Shown piece by piece: positions 6,387 to 8,395 of a stretch of DNA of 8,395 nucleotides. Source of the DNA: Deltaproteobacteria bacterium (lineage in GTDB: Bacteria; Bdellovibrionota; FAC87; UBA2466); contig JABMMY010000245.1 of the NCBI GenBank assembly GCA_013205415.1, positions 1-8,395 on the forward strand, given 5' to 3'. Numbering within the stretch: position 1 is the first letter of the stretch; each line of letters starts with the position of its first letter. The notes beneath the pieces are model-generated. The model searched no databases, was not told the origin of the DNA, and was given only the letters and a program-made list of their open reading frames with translations. Made by a program: the position numbers and the translations under genes.

Positions 6387-7211
6387 GTGAAAAGAAACTA
6401 TAACTACTTTTTATCCCATTCCTTTAAATTAGTTCTCGTTTTTTTATTTTTACTAACCCACTCACGCGCTTTTACTAAACCCATTGGAATTCTACCCAAT
6501 CCTATTCCTGTTAATGGAAATTTTTTAGGACCCGTTAGCTTTATCTTTCCTGGATTACCTTCAGCGGCATGCGTGAATGCAGCGACTCTTCCAAATAATG
6601 AAGCACTCACCTCTTTACAATTGGCCTATTCACCTACACGAGGTGAGGAACCTCAGAACTTTTATACTGGAATAGCAACAGCCTCAAAATCATTTGGTTT
6701 TGGTTTTGGTTATTTTGGGAGCATAGGAGAAAAAAAATCTACCGATGGTGGGTTTGTGGGATTTGGGTTTAAGAGCAATGCTTCTCAATACGGATTAACC
6801 TACAAAAATGAGAATTTAACAGCCAACTCATTAGGAGATTTTGATATTAGCTATCTCTATACCGATCTGAGAGAGGGGTTATCGTATGGAGGTATTCTTC
6901 ATAGTATAAATAAAACACCCCAGCTGGGTTTGGGGTTAGGCTACGTTTATGACAAAACCTTTAATATTGAATCAAATGTTCTGACCCCTAAGGCAAATCA
7001 ATTCAAGGGTGGAGACTTCACAATCATTACCGCTTCAAATTTTAGTATTTCACAGCAAATAATTTTGCATCTACAGGTTAATTACTCGACAAAAAAACAT
7101 AATATCGAACCCACTATGGCCGTTAATTATTGGCTCTCAGATTTTACCAATCTTATTTTACAGTTTACATCACCACAAGTTTGGTCCTTTGGATTTTCGC
7201 TGATTCTTTAA
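6387..7211 (+). CDS. Probable outer-membrane beta-barrel protein, Gly/Phe-rich
   Basis: A 274-residue exported protein of no family I recognise. It has a signal peptide (KRNYNYFLSHSFKLVLVFLF, then LLTHSRAF) with likely cleavage near residue 30. The remainder alternates polar and hydrophobic or aromatic residues as beta strands do: SFGFGFGYFGSIG (101-113), GGFVGFGF, FDISYLYTDL, LGLGLGYVYD, IILHLQVNYS, AVNYWLSDFTNLILQF, and a final strand VWSFGFSLIL. Glycine-rich strands with turns and a hydrophobic last strand suggest an outer-membrane barrel of roughly 10-12 strands, although the last residue is Leu rather than the usual Phe. The assigned start is GTG. A four-codon frame (ATG at 6376) ends in a TGA overlapping that GTG, and the only purine-rich site, AGGAAG at 6362-6367, is about 19 bases away, so initiation is uncertain. 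The gene converges with and touches the acyltransferase gene. Confidence 0.65.
   Translation: MKRNYNYFLSHSFKLVLVFLFLLTHSRAFTKPIGILPNPIPVNGNFLGPVSFIFPGLPSAACVNAATLPNNEALTSLQLAYSPTRGEEPQNFYTGIATASKSFGFGFGYFGSIGEKKSTDGGFVGFGFKSNASQYGLTYKNENLTANSLGDFDISYLYTDLREGLSYGGILHSINKTPQLGLGLGYVYDKTFNIESNVLTPKANQFKGGDFTIITASNFSISQQIILHLQVNYSTKKHNIEPTMAVNYWLSDFTNLILQFTSPQVWSFGFSLIL
7208..7211. other. Shared TTAA holding both stop codons of two convergent genes
   Basis: The plus-strand barrel gene ends in TAA at 7209-7211 and the minus-strand acyltransferase in TAA read from 7210-7208, so the palindrome TTAA serves both. There is no room between them for a terminator hairpin, so transcripts from both sides must run into the opposite gene. 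Confidence 0.8.
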
Positions 7212-7924
7212 TTTTTCTGAAGAATCTCTCTGGTCCAGTTTTGCCAAAACTGACAGTCCTCTTCGGGCAGATTTATTTCTATCGGGTCATGAAATTCAAT
7301 TTCAGCTCGCATTTTCGACGCATTAAGAAGCCTCCATAAATGGGGAATAAAAGCATCGGCCCCAATGAAAGCTGCAATTTCTAGTGAACTATAGGTGATT
7401 CGAAAGGGTTGAATTTTTAAACGATGGCTCTTTGCAATTTCAAAAACACCTCGTCTCCATGGGACATCCTCAGATAGACTTGTGGTTCCAGAAGGAAACA
7501 GACACATACTCTGTTTGTTATCGATACAAGCATTCCCGACCTTAAGGATCGCCTGTTTACGAGAGTCTAATGATTCTCTTTTTACAAAAACAGTTCCTAC
7601 AGCCCTACAACCATCCCCGATAATAGGCCAATGCCCGACCTCCTCTTTCGCTACGAAAGATACAGGGGCCGCGGCCATAATAACTGGAATATCTAGATAG
7701 CTTAGGTGATTGCCCACAAACAACATGGGCTCTTCACTTACCGGAGCTCCTGAAATAGTGAGTTCAACACCAAGATTATTCAGTGATAATTTTGCCCAAT
7801 CCTTCTTAAATTGGGTAATTTTTTGAGTGGCATCTGGCCGATTTTTACGTTGAGTTATTTTGATTTTGCGGCAGTAGGACGCACAAATTAAAAATACCTT
7901 TAATAGTCGAATTATATTTTTCAT
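7208..7924 (-). CDS. PlsC-like lysophospholipid (1-acyl-glycerol-3-phosphate) acyltransferase family protein
   Basis: A 238-residue membrane-associated acyltransferase, about the usual PlsC length, expected to transfer a fatty acyl group onto a lysophospholipid or related acceptor at the inner membrane. An N-terminal hydrophobic, basic-flanked helix (RLLKVFLICASYCRK) would hold it at the membrane. The catalytic HX4D motif is NHLSYLD (H73, D78). Motif II is GTVFVKRES (110-118), keeping R116 but with Lys where Asp is usual. Motif III reads FPSGTTS (143-149) where the family has FPEGTRS, so both the Glu and Arg that contact the acceptor phosphate are replaced. Motif IV is IQPFRITYS (171-179). 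The acceptor may therefore not be lysophosphatidic acid; a different lyso- or aminolipid is an inference. The ATG at 7924 lies 7 bases after the upstream gene's stop, with a weak GAG six bases before it, so the two are probably co-transcribed. Confidence 0.85.
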   Translation of the reverse strand: MKNIIRLLKVFLICASYCRKIKITQRKNRPDATQKITQFKKDWAKLSLNNLGVELTISGAPVSEEPMLFVGNHLSYLDIPVIMAAAPVSFVAKEEVGHWPIIGDGCRAVGTVFVKRESLDSRKQAILKVGNACIDNKQSMCLFPSGTTSLSEDVPWRRGVFEIAKSHRLKIQPFRITYSSLEIAAFIGADAFIPHLWRLLNASKMRAEIEFHDPIEINLPEEDCQFWQNWTREILQKN

Positions 7925-7931
7925 GCTCGTC

Positions 7932-8395
7932 TCACTGAGCTAAAGTGTTTTTTTCAACGGCGGCTTTATTTAAGCAGCTCTTAATAAAAAACCCTCTTTT
8001 TTCTTTAAAGGAATCTAAAATAGCACATAATTTTTCCAGTGATTTTTCAGACCTTGAATTTATCAAAAAAGCTAATTTCTGTCGGAGTTCCGATGAAACT
8101 ATCTTATCATTCATAAATACTAATGCAGTCTGAGTACAATACGGAATATCTAAGTTTTTAGAGAAACATTTTTCATATTCTGTAAGATAAATTTCATCCT
8201 TAAGCTTCTCAAACTTTGCGTAGTTTCTTAAAAATGGAAATTCCTGAATGAGCTCTTGCATCATTTGCTTAGCATCAGAGAACCCTTCAGATTTAAGGCC
8301 TGAAATATATCCGAATGAAGCTCTCTCTACTAAATTTTTCCACTGAAGATTTTGTTCCGATTTTGGAATGTCTTTGACATATAAAATGACCTCAG
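7932..8395 (-). CDS. Unrecognised protein, C-terminal part (runs off right edge)
   Basis: The minus-strand frame is open from the right edge of the window to the TGA at 7934-7932, giving 153 visible residues. An ATG at 8264 exists inside it, but the frame continues upstream without a stop and reads like protein (YVKDIPKSEQNLQWKN, SFGYISGLKSEGFSDAK), so I treat the gene as partial rather than 110 residues. It is Lys/Glu-rich and mostly helical, with four cysteines after residue 70 of the visible part: CFSKNLDIPYC, LCAIL and SCLNK. Spaced cysteines in pairs would suit a disulfide-bonded exported protein, but the N terminus that would show a signal peptide lies outside the window. I recognise no family. 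It ends 7 bases before the acyltransferase gene and probably shares its transcript. Confidence 0.65.
   Translation of the reverse strand, partial: EVILYVKDIPKSEQNLQWKNLVERASFGYISGLKSEGFSDAKQMMQELIQEFPFLRNYAKFEKLKDEIYLTEYEKCFSKNLDIPYCTQTALVFMNDKIVSSELRQKLAFLINSRSEKSLEKLCAILDSFKEKRGFFIKSCLNKAAVEKNTLAQ

Overview
The window is an AT-rich stretch of a Gram-negative chromosome, densely packed with genes. The envelope is shown by a periplasmic thiamine-binding protein, a probable outer-membrane barrel, several signal peptides and a sigma-54 activator. The mix of TPR exported protein, NtrC-type regulator, PlsC-like acyltransferase and orphan exported proteins, together with the base composition, would fit Bdellovibrionota or a related deltaproteobacterial-type lineage. 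That placement is an impression only, because no rRNA or phylogenetic marker was compared. No insertion sequence, CRISPR array, tRNA or rRNA was seen, and no gene-free stretch exceeds about 210 bases.

Left half (1-4258, all minus strand, read right to left): a compact operon. It begins with a possible 45-53 aa leader ORF, followed by an exported TPR protein, prmA (ribosomal protein L11 methyltransferase), a long ORF ending in a full ThiB thiamine-binding protein, and the start of thiP (thiamine ABC permease), which leaves the window at base 1. Junctions are tight: ATGA overlap (leader ORF/TPR), a short gap with a good ribosome-binding site before prmA, GTGA overlap (prmA/thiB ORF) and ATGA overlap (thiB/thiP). 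Oddly, the thiB ORF carries about 160 extra N-terminal residues with their own signal peptide and membrane helix, in frame with ThiB's own signal sequence.

Middle (4101-5679): a divergent intergenic region with nested inverted repeats and a candidate sigma-70 promoter leads into a plus-strand NtrC-family response regulator (REC - AAA+ - Fis HTH) with a GAFTDA loop instead of GAFTGA. No histidine kinase lies beside it.

Right half (5713-8395): a minus-strand exported protein with a ParB/sulfiredoxin-like GHHR motif; a divergent plus-strand Gly/Phe-rich probable outer-membrane protein; a convergent minus-strand PlsC-like acyltransferase whose stop codon shares the same TTAA as the barrel gene's stop; and, just upstream of the acyltransferase, the 3' part of an unrecognised gene that runs off the right edge.

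The left operon combines thiamine uptake with a translation-apparatus methyltransferase. The right half is about the envelope (lipid acylation, outer membrane, exported protein). The most unusual items are the N-terminally extended ThiB, the exported ParB-like protein, the altered acyltransferase motif III and the coupled leader ORF.
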